DNA of 64,000 nt from an uncultured Lachnospiraceae bacterium (GCA_947588845.1 CANQAR010000007.1:1-64000); one strand, 5' to 3'. Shown: positions 1 to 8,151, numbered from the stretch's first letter. Notes: a model not told the origin generated them from the letters alone. Numbers and translations are program-made.

Positions 1-153
1 CGGAAAGCGGATCTGCGGGCGTTTGTGCTGAGCGCGGGCGACGTCATGGTGTGGAAGAGCGGCCTGACGCGGTTTTCCAGAAATCCGGATTCGTTTATCG
101 TAAACTCGTCACAGGGAGGAGGCTTTAAGGATACATGGGTGCTATTACATTAG
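1..153 (+). CDS. C-terminal end of a circularly permuted ATP-grasp protein (partial)
   Basis: An open frame enters from the left edge and stops at TAG 151-153, giving the last 50 residues. The ending [14 protein letters not shown] resembles the C-terminus of circularly permuted type 2 ATP-grasp proteins (DUF404/DUF407), which are predicted to form peptide-type bonds using ATP. The stop lies 19 bases inside the next gene, an alpha-E protein, which is the usual neighbour of this family, so family and context agree. The catalytic part is outside the window, so activity cannot be judged. Confidence 0.8.
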   Translation, partial: RKADLRAFVLSAGDVMVWKSGLTRFSRNPDSFIVNSSQGGGFKDTWVLLH

Positions 154-803
154 AAAAGGCGGATCATCTGTACTGGCTTGGACGTTATTCTGAGCGGGTT
201 TACACCACGCTCAAGCTCTACTGTGACGGCTATGACAGCATGATCGATGTGGATGAGGATCATCACGCAAAACTTTGTGATCTTCTTGATATACCGGATA
301 TTTATACATCCAGAGAGGATTTTATCAGCCGCTACGGGTATGACAGGACAGATCCGAACTCGATCATCAGCAATCTGATCCGTGCGTACGACAATGCGAT
401 CGTCATGCGTGATGAGATCGGAACGGAGACGCTGGCTTACATACAGATGGCAGTTTACGATCTGGAGCGGGCGGCCGTGAGCGAGGCGCCGATGATGAAG
501 ATTCAGAAGGTGGTTGATCATCTGCTGGCGTTCTGGGGATGTGTTGACGACCAGATTGACGGATACTGCATCCGCAGCGTCATGAAATTTGGCAAGCGGG
601 TGGAGCGGCTTGATCTGTATCTGCGTTTCCGCCGCAGTCCCGCGGAGATACACCGCAATTATATGCGCCTTCTGCCAAGAGCGAAAGACAGCGGCATGGC
701 CTGTAATGAGGCCGCGATTGCGGAACTGAAAAAACTGATCGATGCCCCGGAGATTGACTATGACGCTGCTTTGATGCAGCTGGGACAGATTCTGGATGTC
801 TGA
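135..803 (+). CDS. Alpha-E domain protein (DUF403)
   Basis: A 222-residue, mostly helical protein. The N-terminus [20 protein letters not shown] matches the alpha-E family, which is encoded next to circularly permuted ATP-grasp and transglutaminase-like proteins and is thought to belong to an uncharacterised peptide-synthesising or peptide-tagging system. No catalytic motif is visible and its biochemical role is unknown. The ATG at 135 is preceded by GGAGGAGG (115-122) and overlaps the upstream stop by 19 bases. Its own end overlaps the transglutaminase gene by 8 bases, so the three genes should be translationally coupled. There is no signal peptide; it is probably cytosolic. Confidence 0.85.
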   Translation: MGAITLEKADHLYWLGRYSERVYTTLKLYCDGYDSMIDVDEDHHAKLCDLLDIPDIYTSREDFISRYGYDRTDPNSIISNLIRAYDNAIVMRDEIGTETLAYIQMAVYDLERAAVSEAPMMKIQKVVDHLLAFWGCVDDQIDGYCIRSVMKFGKRVERLDLYLRFRRSPAEIHRNYMRLLPRAKDSGMACNEAAIAELKKLIDAPEIDYDAALMQLGQILDV

Positions 804-1827
804 AACCGCAGCGTGTTTCAATCCGCTTGAATTTGAATTCTTCTATGAGATGCAGTCAGAATTTGACCGTGAGATTGAGGGGCACAATTTCCGGCTTATG
901 TGTTTTCCAATAAACGACCAGAGACAAAAAGTACAGAGCATAAGTTATGAGATCCTGCCGCATACCTGGCTGTCAGAAGGCTGCGACAGTTTTGGAAATT
1001 TATATGTATACGGGCGGGCAGACGGCCGGCATGACTCATTTACGGTACGCGTTCATGGAATTGTGGAGACAGGACGTTCCTGTTTTGAGGCGTATGAGGA
1101 TGGTCTGTCCGATCTGTTCCGTCATTTTACCCCGGCGACAGCGCCGGGGGATTTTGCGGCTGCTTATTTCCGAAAGATCGTCCCGGCGGGATGTAATTTA
1201 CGGCCTTGCGCCCGGCAGAATCCGGGCTTTTCTCAGGTTTACGCTCCGAAAGGATGTGCAGGGATACAGGTTCAGGGATGGCGGCTGAAACAGGCACAAA
1301 CTTTGCGTCAGGGTTTGCAGGAAGATTCCGCACCTGAGAAAGTGCGGAAAATTCGGGAAAAAGACAGCTCCTGTACCGGAACGGAACAGGATGTACCGCA
1401 GACTGCAGGAAGACAGGACGATTACGAGACCGCCCTGTATTTTATGAGGCGAATCCACGAGGATTTTTCCTACCAAAAGGGCGTGAGCGATACAAATACG
1501 ACGTCGGAACAGACATTTGAAAGAAGAGCGGGGGTCTGTCAGGATTTTGCCCATGTTCTGATTACGCTGTGCAGGATGGCGGGGATTCCTGCACGGTACG
1601 CCGCCGGTATTCTGGAGGGAGAAGGAGAGACGCACGCCTGGGCGGAGATTCTTTCGGACGGGAAATGGTATGGGCTTGATCCCACGAATAACTGTGCGGT
1701 CGACGGAAGATATATTAAATTTTCACAGGGGCGCGACTGCCGCGACTGCCTGGTTAATCGGGGAATCTATTTTAATCCGGCTCATGAAACACAAAAAATC
1801 CGCGTATACGCAGGTATTAAAAAATAA
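796..1827 (+). CDS. Transglutaminase-like cysteine protease/acyltransferase
   Basis: 343 residues. The N-terminal part resembles the beta-rich bacterial transglutaminase N-domain. The C-terminal part has the papain-like triad: Cys248 in GVCQDFAH, His280 in THAWAE and Asp295 in LDPTNN. Such proteins cleave or transfer amide bonds and, in this operon type, are predicted to work with the ATP-grasp ligase on a peptide substrate. Residues about 125-208 (nucleotides about 1170-1420) form a poorly conserved, charged segment between the two domains, where relatives appear to have only a short linker. It looks like an in-frame insertion similar to others in this window. No signal peptide. The start overlaps the alpha-E gene. 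Confidence 0.85.
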   Translation: MSETAACFNPLEFEFFYEMQSEFDREIEGHNFRLMCFPINDQRQKVQSISYEILPHTWLSEGCDSFGNLYVYGRADGRHDSFTVRVHGIVETGRSCFEAYEDGLSDLFRHFTPATAPGDFAAAYFRKIVPAGCNLRPCARQNPGFSQVYAPKGCAGIQVQGWRLKQAQTLRQGLQEDSAPEKVRKIREKDSSCTGTEQDVPQTAGRQDDYETALYFMRRIHEDFSYQKGVSDTNTTSEQTFERRAGVCQDFAHVLITLCRMAGIPARYAAGILEGEGETHAWAEILSDGKWYGLDPTNNCAVDGRYIKFSQGRDCRDCLVNRGIYFNPAHETQKIRVYAGIKK

Positions 1828-1917
1828 AGTCAGGCAGGACCCTGGCTCAGCTGATGCAGAAAATAAAATTTGCTGTAAATGGACAACATAAACAACATGT
1901 GATAAAGGAGAATGTGA

Positions 1918-2841
1918 ATGATAGAGACAGTAACAAAAGTAGATCTGCCGGTTGACGAATCCCTGCGGATTCTGAAGAACCGGATTCAGCGCGGGGAAGG
2001 AAAGCGCATCAGCATTGTCACTGGTACGCACGGTGATGAGCTGGAAGGGCAGGCCGTGTGTTTTGAGGTTGCAAAGAAGGTCAATGAACATCTGGAGTGT
2101 CTCAATGGAACTGTGGATATTTATGCAGCCCTGAATCCGCTGGGCATCGACTCGATTACGCGCGGAATTCCGGGTTTTGACCTGGATATGAACCGGATCT
2201 TTCCGGGATCAGAGGACGGCGTGATGACAGAATATGTCGCTTCCAAGATCGTCAGAGATATAAAAGGAAGCGACGTCTGCATTGATATTCACGCGAGCAA
2301 TATATTTTTGAGGGAGATTCCTCAGGTCCGGATTAATACGGAGACCGCAAAGACACTGGTTCCTCTGGCCGGTTTTCTGAATGTGGATTTTATCTGGGTA
2401 CACGCGGCGGCGACCGTGCTGGAATCCACGCTGGCTTATTCTCTTAACTCGATTGAAACACCGACGCTGGTGGTGGAGATGGGCGTGGGCATGCGCCTCA
2501 CCAGAGAGTACAGCCAGCAGCTCACCGACGGAATTTTCTGCCTTATGCGTCATCTGGGTATCTGGTCCGGCGAGGTGACTGAGCCGAGGCGGCCCATCAT
2601 ATCCACCGACGGGCAGGTACAGTTTATCAATGCCGGCGCCTCCGGGATTTTCATTCCCCAGGTGGAGCACACGAAGCAGGTGAAGAAGGGAGATTATCTC
2701 GGGGACATTGTGAATCCGCTTGCGGGAATTGTGGAGCAGCGGATTCTGTCACCATGCGACGGCATGGTATTTACGCTCCGGGAGTATCCGGTAGTCGATG
2801 AGGGTTCGCTGATCGCGAGAATTCTGGAGGTGCAGGGATGA
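1918..2841 (+). CDS. M14-family zinc carboxypeptidase/deacylase (AstE/aspartoacylase-like)
   Basis: 307 residues of the succinylglutamate desuccinylase/aspartoacylase family. Zinc ligands are visible as His38 and Glu41 in THGDE and His125 in DIHAS. The substrate-binding NR sits in DMNRIFPG (about 90-97) and the catalytic Glu probably in VVEMGVG (about 187). A C-terminal beta-barrel (about 225-307, SDGMVF-like) resembles a biotinyl/lipoyl-like fold. It should hydrolyse an amide or N-acyl bond on a small molecule or peptide; the substrate is unknown. RBS AAAGGAG precedes the ATG. It lies 90 bases after the transglutaminase gene with no terminator, so it probably shares the operon, and it overlaps its paralogue by ATGA. 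Confidence 0.8.
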   Translation: MIETVTKVDLPVDESLRILKNRIQRGEGKRISIVTGTHGDELEGQAVCFEVAKKVNEHLECLNGTVDIYAALNPLGIDSITRGIPGFDLDMNRIFPGSEDGVMTEYVASKIVRDIKGSDVCIDIHASNIFLREIPQVRINTETAKTLVPLAGFLNVDFIWVHAAATVLESTLAYSLNSIETPTLVVEMGVGMRLTREYSQQLTDGIFCLMRHLGIWSGEVTEPRRPIISTDGQVQFINAGASGIFIPQVEHTKQVKKGDYLGDIVNPLAGIVEQRILSPCDGMVFTLREYPVVDEGSLIARILEVQG

Positions 2842-3770
2842 AAAGAGAGACGATATTTGAGCTGAAATCACTTTACCGTGACAGTTTCCGGATCACCGGT
2901 CTCACGTTTGGGCGGGGAGAAAAGTCGGCCTGTATTGTGGGAGCTCTGCGCGGAAACGAGGTGCAGCAGCTTTATACCTGCTCCCAGCTTGTCCGGGCGC
3001 TGAAAAGGCTGGAGGCGGAAGGCTGCATCAACAGTGGAAAATCCATACTGGTTGTTCCTTCCGTGAATACGTATTCAATGAATATCAGGAAAAGGTTCTG
3101 GCCCACGGATAATACCGATATCAACCGGATGTTTCCCGGCTATGAGCTGGGCGAGACGACGCAGCGCATTGCGGCGGGGCTGTTCGATGCGATCAAGGAT
3201 TACAAAAACGGCGTTCAGTTTGCGAGCTTTTATATTCCGGGTGTGTTCGTTCCCCATGTGAGGATTATGAAGACGGGATATGAAAATGTGGATATGGCGC
3301 GTGAATTCGGTCTTCCCTACGTTGTGATCCGCGATCCGCGGCCGTACGACACAACGACGCTCAACTACAACTGGCAGGTATGGGAAGCCAACGCGTTTTC
3401 CGTCTATGCCGGGACTACAGACACGATCAACCGCGGCGATGTCACGCTGGCTGTCAATGCGGTGCTGAATTTTCTTCATAAGGAAGGAATCCTGAAAAGT
3501 TCTGGATGCGCACATGAAGGCTATATCACAAAAATTATCGCGGAAAGTGACCTGGTGAATGTGCAGGCCAGAACGGCGGGCATTATCGACAGTTTTGTGC
3601 CGCCGGGAACGAACGTGATGAGGGGAGAGGTGCTTGCGCAGATTCTTGATCCGTTTGAAGGAAGCGTGAGATCCCAGATTATTTCTCCGACGGACGGAGT
3701 TGTCTTCTTCGCGCAGGAGGATCCGCTTGTTTACGCCAATGCATCCGTGTATAAAATTGTGCATATGTAA
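2838..3770 (+). CDS. Degenerate M14-family paralogue, predicted non-catalytic
   Basis: 310 residues, colinear with the preceding protein. NRMFPG is kept (about 96-101), as is a Glu in a position like the catalytic one (WEANAF). However, zinc ligand His38 is replaced by Arg38 (ALRGNE, Glu41 kept) and the second histidine (DIHAS in the paralogue) by Phe128 (VQFAS). Loss of two of three zinc ligands predicts no metallopeptidase activity. It may be a regulatory or binding partner of the active paralogue. The ATGA overlap means coupled translation and suggests fixed stoichiometry. The C-terminal barrel domain is retained. The fold assignment is firm; loss of activity is inference. Confidence 0.75.
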   Translation: MKRETIFELKSLYRDSFRITGLTFGRGEKSACIVGALRGNEVQQLYTCSQLVRALKRLEAEGCINSGKSILVVPSVNTYSMNIRKRFWPTDNTDINRMFPGYELGETTQRIAAGLFDAIKDYKNGVQFASFYIPGVFVPHVRIMKTGYENVDMAREFGLPYVVIRDPRPYDTTTLNYNWQVWEANAFSVYAGTTDTINRGDVTLAVNAVLNFLHKEGILKSSGCAHEGYITKIIAESDLVNVQARTAGIIDSFVPPGTNVMRGEVLAQILDPFEGSVRSQIISPTDGVVFFAQEDPLVYANASVYKIVHM

Positions 3771-4136
3771 TTCTTTGTTTTCTGTATTGCAGGTCTGATT
3801 ACTGTTTACTTCCTGCCAGATGTGAATGTAATACACTCCGTGAGGGCGCTGTGCGCCCAACCATAGCCATTGCAGCCGGTAGTGAACATAATACGCTCCG
3901 CGAGGGTGCTGCGCGTTTAGAACCGGTTCTGAGTGCCGGCGGCACTAGGTTAGAACCGACCGGAACGAAGTGAAGACCCGGAACAAAGTGAAGAACCGAA
4001 ATGGAGTGGAGAGCGCAGGGATTCGGGGGCGAAAATGTTTGCTGACGCAGACCCGAATCCCGTGCGCAAAACTCGCAAATGAGTTTTGAACAGACAGGGG
4101 ATGGCTTCCGCCTCTCCAGGTGGTGAGCAGCAGATG
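3771..4136 (+). repeat. Intergenic repeat element, family 1 (core 3831-4097)
   Basis: This gene-free gap holds the longest copy of a repeat family seen in at least eight gaps of the window. Parts in order: a CTCCGTGAGGGCGCTGTGCG block, a second CTCCGCGAGGGTGCTGCGCG block (about 3885), a GAACGAAGTGAAG-like block (about 3960-3975), an inverted repeat GGGATTCGGG / CCCGAATCCC (4018-4070), and a hairpin AAAACTCGC / GAGTTTT near 4077-4088. No open frame in it looks coding. Confidence 0.7.
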
Positions 4137-4667
4137 TCAGATCAGAGAGACATTCTTTTCCCTGTCATATTTGTGCGGCTCTTTCGATGTCGCTTTGCGT
4201 CCGATGGCGATGGCCACTTCGTACTCATATCCCTCCGGGAATTTCAGCGCGCCAGCAAAATAGTCTTTCTTTTCTCCCAGGAGCGCGTCCCGGATGCAGC
4301 CGATGATGAGACTGCCGAGCCCAAGTCCTTCCGCAGCGAGCGCGATATTCTCAACCGCAATTCCGGCATCCACCGGGCTCCAGCGGAAACTTGCGTCCCC
4401 GCTCAGGATCATCACGACCGGCGCTTCATAGTAGAAATTATGGGGCGGGGTTTTAAGTCCGGCCAGCTCATTTTTTGCAGCTTCAATCTCTGAGAGGATC
4501 GGATTTGTTCCATCAATAACAGAAATATGGATTTCCTGCTTGTTGGCGGCGGTGGGCGCCTGCAGACCCACGGTAATCAGGGTTTCCAGTTCTTCTTTTG
4601 TGAGCTTTTCCTCTGTATAGCCCCGTGTGGAGCTTCTCTTTTCGATTGCGTCCAATACAGCATTCAT
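4137..4667 (-). CDS. Nitroreductase-family flavoprotein
   Basis: 176 residues. The N-terminus has the family pattern KRSSTRGY (FMN-phosphate contact region) followed by LQAPTAANKQ. A glycine-rich LGLGSLIIGC segment (about 114-123) is typical of NADH oxidase/nitroreductase proteins. Expected reaction: FMN-dependent reduction of nitro or quinone compounds with NAD(P)H; the physiological substrate is unknown. RBS GGAGG lies upstream of the ATG at 4667. A strong own promoter lies at 4728-4756. It diverges from the inositol-phosphatase-family gene. Confidence 0.85.
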   Translation of the reverse strand: MNAVLDAIEKRSSTRGYTEEKLTKEELETLITVGLQAPTAANKQEIHISVIDGTNPILSEIEAAKNELAGLKTPPHNFYYEAPVVMILSGDASFRWSPVDAGIAVENIALAAEGLGLGSLIIGCIRDALLGEKKDYFAGALKFPEGYEYEVAIAIGRKATSKEPHKYDREKNVSLI

Positions 4668-4727
4668 CTTTTATACCTCCGTTTTTAGCATCATATAATT
4701 TTTTGGTTGCATGCAATCAATATAAGA

Positions 4728-4756
4728 ATTATACCCTGTCAGAATTTTGCTGTCAA
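4728..4756 (-). promoter_or_regulatory. Sigma-A promoter of the nitroreductase gene
   Basis: Read on the minus strand: TTGACA (4751-4756), a 17-base spacer, TATAAT (4728-4733). Both hexamers are consensus. It lies 61 bases upstream of the start codon. Confidence 0.8.
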
Positions 4757-4781
4757 TACGGAAGCACGGAATGACAGGAAC

Positions 4782-4810
4782 TTGTAATTTGGAAAGACTG
4801 CCGTTATAAT
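4782..4810 (+). promoter_or_regulatory. Promoter of the inositol-phosphatase-family gene
   Basis: TTGTAA (4782-4787), 17 bases, TATAAT (4805-4810), 82 bases before the chosen start. It is back-to-back with the nitroreductase promoter. Confidence 0.65.
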
Positions 4811-4892
4811 AAAAAATCTGAAGCATGGAGGAATTGCTCTGGAAACAATAAATTTTTGTGGAAGAGCGATGCAAAAACAGGAGTGTGAAATT

Positions 4893-5660
4893 ATGATAAA
4901 TGAAATAATGAAAACAGCGAAACAGGCCGGAGCCATCATCACCGGCGCACATGAGATGGAAATCCACGACAAGGAGGGACATGCAAATTATGTGACCAAC
5001 GTCGATGTGGAAGTGCAGAATTTTTTGAAAGGGAAGCTGCTGGAGCTGCTCCCCGGTTCTGTGTTTATCGGGGAGGAGCAGGAGAATCAGAAGCTGGATG
5101 ACAGACCTTCCTGGATCGTGGATCCGATTGACGGGACGATGAATTTCTGCCGCGGACGGGAACTTTCCGCCGTCTCGATTGCGCTGCTGAAGGAACGTAC
5201 GCCGGTGCTCGCCTGTATCTATCAGCCGTACAGCGGTGAGATGTTTACGGCGCAGAAGAACGAAGGAGCTTTCCTGAATGGTCGGCCGATTCATGTCTCG
5301 GAAGTGGAGTTCGAGCATGCGGTGGTCGGACTCGGCACGGCGCCATACCGTGCGGATCTTGCGGAGAAAGGGATGAAGCTCGCTCTGGAATTTCTGAAAC
5401 GGACGGACGATCTGCGCCGTTGCGGCTCTGCGGCGATGGATCTGGCCTGGACGGCGTGCGGACGGCAGGATATCTTCTTCGAGCTCAGCCTGTCGCCGTG
5501 GGACGTCGCGGCAGGCGCACTGATCGTCGAGGAGGCGGGAGGAGCTTTTATGATGCCTTGCTGTGACGCGGTTCAGTTCGAGAGGCCGGCGGCAGTTCTT
5601 GCGACGAACCGGAAATGTCAGGACAAGGCGCTGAAACTGTTCCGGGAGCAGATTTGCTGA
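4893..5660 (+). CDS. Inositol-monophosphatase-family phosphatase
   Basis: 255 residues. Mg-binding motifs of the family are visible: GEEQE (about 66-70), DPIDGT (about 86-91) and WDVAAGALIVEEAGG (about 206-220). Substrates in the family are inositol-1-phosphate, fructose-1,6-bisphosphate or 3'-phosphoadenosine phosphate; the sequence alone does not choose. The ATG at 4893 is preferred over an in-frame ATG at 4869 because AGGAG (4879-4883) lies 9 bases before it. Single-gene transcription unit with its own promoter. Cytosolic. Confidence 0.85.
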   Translation: MINEIMKTAKQAGAIITGAHEMEIHDKEGHANYVTNVDVEVQNFLKGKLLELLPGSVFIGEEQENQKLDDRPSWIVDPIDGTMNFCRGRELSAVSIALLKERTPVLACIYQPYSGEMFTAQKNEGAFLNGRPIHVSEVEFEHAVVGLGTAPYRADLAEKGMKLALEFLKRTDDLRRCGSAAMDLAWTACGRQDIFFELSLSPWDVAAGALIVEEAGGAFMMPCCDAVQFERPAAVLATNRKCQDKALKLFREQIC

Positions 5661-5959
5661 GCGGGATGGACTGAAGGCGGCGAAATGTTAGAAACCGTAA
5701 AGAATTATTGCGGCGGTATAAGATTATGAAAAATGTACATACTGAATTTTAACGGACGGCAGAGAGAAAATTTCGTTCCAGACGGGGATTTGCATGGAGG
5801 CGGCTGAACGCGCCCGCGGCAGTGAATAAAATCTGCACAGCAGGTTTTGGTTACTGAGAGATATCTGCTGACGCAGACCAGATCCCGCGTCAGGGCTTGC
5901 AGGTGAATTCTGGAAGGATCAGCCGATCTGCCGTCACGAATAAAAGGAGGTATGGAAAA
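5661..5959. repeat. Gap with a degenerate family 1 repeat (5861-5913)
   Basis: About 300 bases without a convincing gene. Bases 5861-5913 carry ATCTGCTGACGCAGACC, ATCCCGCG and TTGCAGGTGAATT, which match the right half of the 3831-4097 element with several changes. Otherwise I see nothing beyond the RBS of the next gene. Confidence 0.5.
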
Positions 5960-6277
5960 ATGCCAGCTTTAGTTTGTTCTGCACAGAACTGTGTGTATAA
6001 CAATGCAATGTACTGCTCACGGGGAAATATCGATGTGGCAGGGGAAGAAGCGAAAGCGTGCCAGGATACCTGCTGCGCCAGCTTCAAAGAGCGGGAGCTC
6101 GCGAATTTAAGGAGTGCGGTCGGCACGCCGACGACAAATACGGAGATCGACTGTAAAGCGAAAAACTGCAAATACAATGAGAAATGTAAGTGCCGCGCGA
6201 TCCATGTGGATATCTCAGGGGCCGCGGCCTGCAGATGCGAACAGACCGAATGTGTGACATTTACGGATGCAAAGTGA
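5960..6277 (+). CDS. Two-domain DUF1540 cysteine-rich protein
   Basis: 105 residues with two copies of the DUF1540 pattern. Copy 1 (about 4-45) begins VCSAQNCVYN and ends CCASF. Copy 2 (about 64-103) begins DCKAKNCKYN and ends ECVTF. The regularly spaced cysteines suggest metal binding or disulfide-rich folding; function is unknown. The family is common in Clostridia and often spore-associated. The start at 5960 is fixed by GGAGG (5946-5950) 9 bases upstream; a longer in-frame reading to 5897 lacks an RBS. No signal peptide. Confidence 0.85.
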   Translation: MPALVCSAQNCVYNNAMYCSRGNIDVAGEEAKACQDTCCASFKERELANLRSAVGTPTTNTEIDCKAKNCKYNEKCKCRAIHVDISGAAACRCEQTECVTFTDAK

Positions 6278-6418
6278 AGAAAACGGCAGAGAATTCCATG
6301 GTCTGCGCCTCAGACCTCGGGATTTCCGGGCAACCTGCCCGGAAATCACCTCGAGCTTAGTGAGAGTGTGGACTGTAACAATTTCCGCGCAGCAATCGGA
6401 TTATTTTAAAAATCAGGA

Positions 6419-6447
6419 TTGACAATTTATACCGCCTGTGGTAAAGT
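6419..6447 (+). promoter_or_regulatory. Promoter of the infC-rpmI-rplT operon
   Basis: TTGACA (6419-6424), a 17-base spacer, TAAAGT (6442-6447). It lies about 350 bases upstream of infC, leaving a long leader typical of this operon. Confidence 0.8.
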
Positions 6448-6635
6448 ATCTGAGGTTGTAAGAAACAGGAAGCAGAGTATCCACTCTCACCCTGGCACAT
6501 AAATGAAGTGACCAGTGGTTAATATCGGGCGGTCAGTACGGACAGCAGAAGAACAGCAGGCTTATCAGCGGTAAATTATTGTGTGATAATGCGAATGGGT
6601 GTGTGAAGCTGTGCGTTTAAATTGTCGTAAATATT

Positions 6636-6664
6636 AAGTGGATAACTATGTTATCCACTTTTTT
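6636..6664 (+). terminator. Attenuator terminator in the infC leader
   Basis: An 11-bp perfect stem AAGTGGATAAC / GTTATCCACTT with loop TAT, followed at once by TTTT. It lies inside the leader, 140 bases before infC, so it must act as a conditional terminator. Confidence 0.85.
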
Positions 6665-6710
6665 GCGCAGGCTCGCATATGGAGATTAGCTGCCAGGGCA
6701 GCCGCACTCC

Positions 6711-6782
6711 GTTAAATTATCGAGCGTGGATTGAAACAAAAAGAGTTTCTGAAATCTTAAATTACCGGGCATGGATTGAAAC
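6711..6782 (+). repeat. Two CRISPR-repeat-like 27-mers upstream of infC
   Basis: Copies at 6711-6737 and 6756-6782, 18 bases apart. Both read NTTAAATTAYCG, RGCRTGG and ATTGAAAC. A third copy precedes rpmI (7352-7378). The ATTGAAAC end resembles many CRISPR repeats, but spacing and number do not make an array. Confidence 0.6.
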
Positions 6783-6803
6783 AATGTGTGGAGGTGCAGT
6801 ACT

Positions 6804-7310
6804 ATTAGCGAATTAATGATTAACGAACAGATCAGGGATCGTGAGATCCGCGTAATTGGTGTGAACGGTGAGCAGCTTGGAATTATGTCAGCCAGAGATG
6901 CGATGAAGCTGGCGAGGGAGGCGGAGCTTGACCTCGTGAAGATTGCACCCACGGCGAAGCCGCCGGTGTGTAAGATCATCGATTATGGGAAATATCGTTA
7001 TGAGCTTGCCCGCAAGGAAAAGGAAGCAAGGAAGAAGCAAAAGACGATAGAGATTAAGGAAATTCGCCTGTCTCCAAACATTGATGTAAATGATCTCAAT
7101 ACTAAGATTAACAGCGCGAAGAAGTTTTTGTCAAAAGGGAATAAGGTTAAAGTCAGCCTTCGATTCCGGGGCAGAGAGATGGCACATATGCAGGCAAATC
7201 GTTACATCCTGGAAGATTTCGCCAAAGAGCTGGCGGATATTGCGGTCATCGACAAGCCGATTAAACAGGAAGGGCGCAGCCTTACGCTGTTTCTCGGAGA
7301 GAAACGGTAG
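6804..7310 (+). CDS. infC: Translation initiation factor IF-3
   Basis: 168 residues, full length. The N-domain begins INEQIRDREIRVIG, a basic linker KEKEARKKQK follows (about 73-82), and the C-domain contains RGREMAH and KQEGRSLTLFL. IF-3 binds the 30S subunit and checks the start codon. The start is ATT at 6804, 8 bases after GGAGGT (6790-6795). The only nearby ATG (6816) is 20 bases from that RBS and would trim the protein. An AUU start is a known autoregulatory device of infC, because IF-3 itself rejects non-canonical starts. First gene of the operon with rpmI and rplT. Confidence 0.9.
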   Translation: MSELMINEQIRDREIRVIGVNGEQLGIMSARDAMKLAREAELDLVKIAPTAKPPVCKIIDYGKYRYELARKEKEARKKQKTIEIKEIRLSPNIDVNDLNTKINSAKKFLSKGNKVKVSLRFRGREMAHMQANRYILEDFAKELADIAVIDKPIKQEGRSLTLFLGEKR

Positions 7311-7351
7311 TTGTTTACCGGGGTCTGCGTTTTAAAATACAGCCGTATTCT

Positions 7352-7378
7352 GTTAAATTACCGGACGGGGACTGAAAC
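7352..7378 (+). repeat. Third CRISPR-like 27-mer, upstream of rpmI
   Basis: GTTAAATTACCGGACGGGG followed by ACTGAAAC matches the two copies before infC with few changes. It ends 8 bases before the rpmI RBS. Confidence 0.6.
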
Positions 7379-7399
7379 AAACATAAGGAGGAAAAAAAG

Positions 7400-7597
7400 A
7401 TGCCAAAAATGAAAACAAGCAGGGCAGCTGCAAAACGTTTCAAAGCGACAGGATCAGGATTATTAAAGAGAAACAAAGCTTATAAGAGCCATATCTTAAC
7501 CAAGAAATCGACCAAGAGAAAGAGAAATCTGCGCAAGGCTACGATCACGGATTCGACGAACGCAAAGAACATGAAGAAGATTTTACCGTACTTATAA
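7400..7597 (+). CDS. rpmI: Ribosomal protein bL35
   Basis: 65 residues, the usual length, highly basic. It begins [19 protein letters not shown], characteristic of bL35 of the 50S subunit. RBS AAGGAGG lies 10 bases before the ATG. Between infC and rplT as in most Firmicutes. Confidence 0.97.
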   Translation: MPKMKTSRAAAKRFKATGSGLLKRNKAYKSHILTKKSTKRKRNLRKATITDSTNAKNMKKILPYL

Positions 7598-7622
7598 GAA
7601 GAGGCGAAGGAGGAAATAAGAC

Positions 7623-7979
7623 ATGGCAAGAATTAAAGGCGGATTAAACGCTAAGAAAAAGCATAACAGAGTATTAAAACTGGCAAAAGGTTACAGAGGA
7701 GCCAGATCCAAACAGTACAGAATCGCAAAGCAGTCCGTTATGCGTGCTCTGACGAGCTCATATTCAGGACGTAAGGAGAGAAAGCGCCAGTTCAGAAGAC
7801 TCTGGATCGCGCGTATCAACGCGGGCGCACGTCTCAACGGTCTTTCCTACAGCAAGTTTATGTATGGTCTGAAGATGGCCGGCGTCGAGCTGAACAGAAA
7901 AGTCCTTGCGGATATGGCAGTGAACGATGCGGCAGGTTTCGCTTCGCTTGTTGAGCTGGCAAAGGGTAAGCTGGCATAA
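7623..7979 (+). CDS. rplT: Ribosomal protein bL20
   Basis: 118 residues, the usual length. It begins [20 protein letters not shown] and contains [19 protein letters not shown]. It binds 23S rRNA early in 50S assembly and, in Firmicutes, represses its own operon through the leader RNA upstream of infC. RBS AAGGAGG at 7608-7614. A terminator follows, closing the operon. Confidence 0.97.
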   Translation: MARIKGGLNAKKKHNRVLKLAKGYRGARSKQYRIAKQSVMRALTSSYSGRKERKRQFRRLWIARINAGARLNGLSYSKFMYGLKMAGVELNRKVLADMAVNDAAGFASLVELAKGKLA

Positions 7980-7999
7980 TATAGAATATAAAAATGATA

Positions 8000-8046
8000 G
8001 AATCCCGTATCTGCGGTCAATGACAGGCCCGGATGCGGGATTCTTT
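8000..8046 (+). terminator. Terminator after rplT
   Basis: Stem GAATCCCGTATC / GATGCGGGATTC (one G-U pair) around a short inner region, followed by TTTC. Confidence 0.7.
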
Positions 8047-8151
8047 CATGTCACAGGAAATTTCCCCTGTGACACAAAAGCCTCCGGCAGGATGCGCACG
8101 AGCGCGTGCATGGAAAATGCTGTTTTCGCAGCATGCGGGCCGCGCGGAATT

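Larger units (their letters stand above)
6455..6803 (+). promoter_or_regulatory. infC leader with L20-type attenuator
   Basis: The untranslated leader is about 350 bases and contains a textbook intrinsic terminator (6636-6664) ahead of infC. In low-GC Gram-positive bacteria, ribosomal protein L20 binds such leaders and stops transcription or translation of infC-rpmI-rplT. I infer the same here from gene order, leader length and terminator. I cannot draw the L20-binding fold with confidence. The segment between terminator and gene holds two copies of a 27-base repeat. Confidence 0.65.

Noticed and set aside
150-821. 223-codon minus-strand frame opposite the alpha-E gene
   Set aside because: It mirrors a conserved gene, has no RBS or family features, and is an antisense shadow.
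4086-4493. 135-codon plus-strand frame opposite the nitroreductase gene
   Set aside because: It is the shadow of the nitroreductase and starts within a repeat element.
6359-6491. Inverted repeat GTGAGAGTG...CACTCTCAC around the infC promoter
   Set aside because: The halves lie on both sides of the promoter, over 100 bases apart, so they cannot form one RNA hairpin; probably chance.
6711-7378. A CRISPR array based on the ATTGAAAC-ending repeats
   Set aside because: Only three diverged copies, 18 and about 570 bases apart, with genes between and no cas genes. Reported instead as an unexplained repeat.
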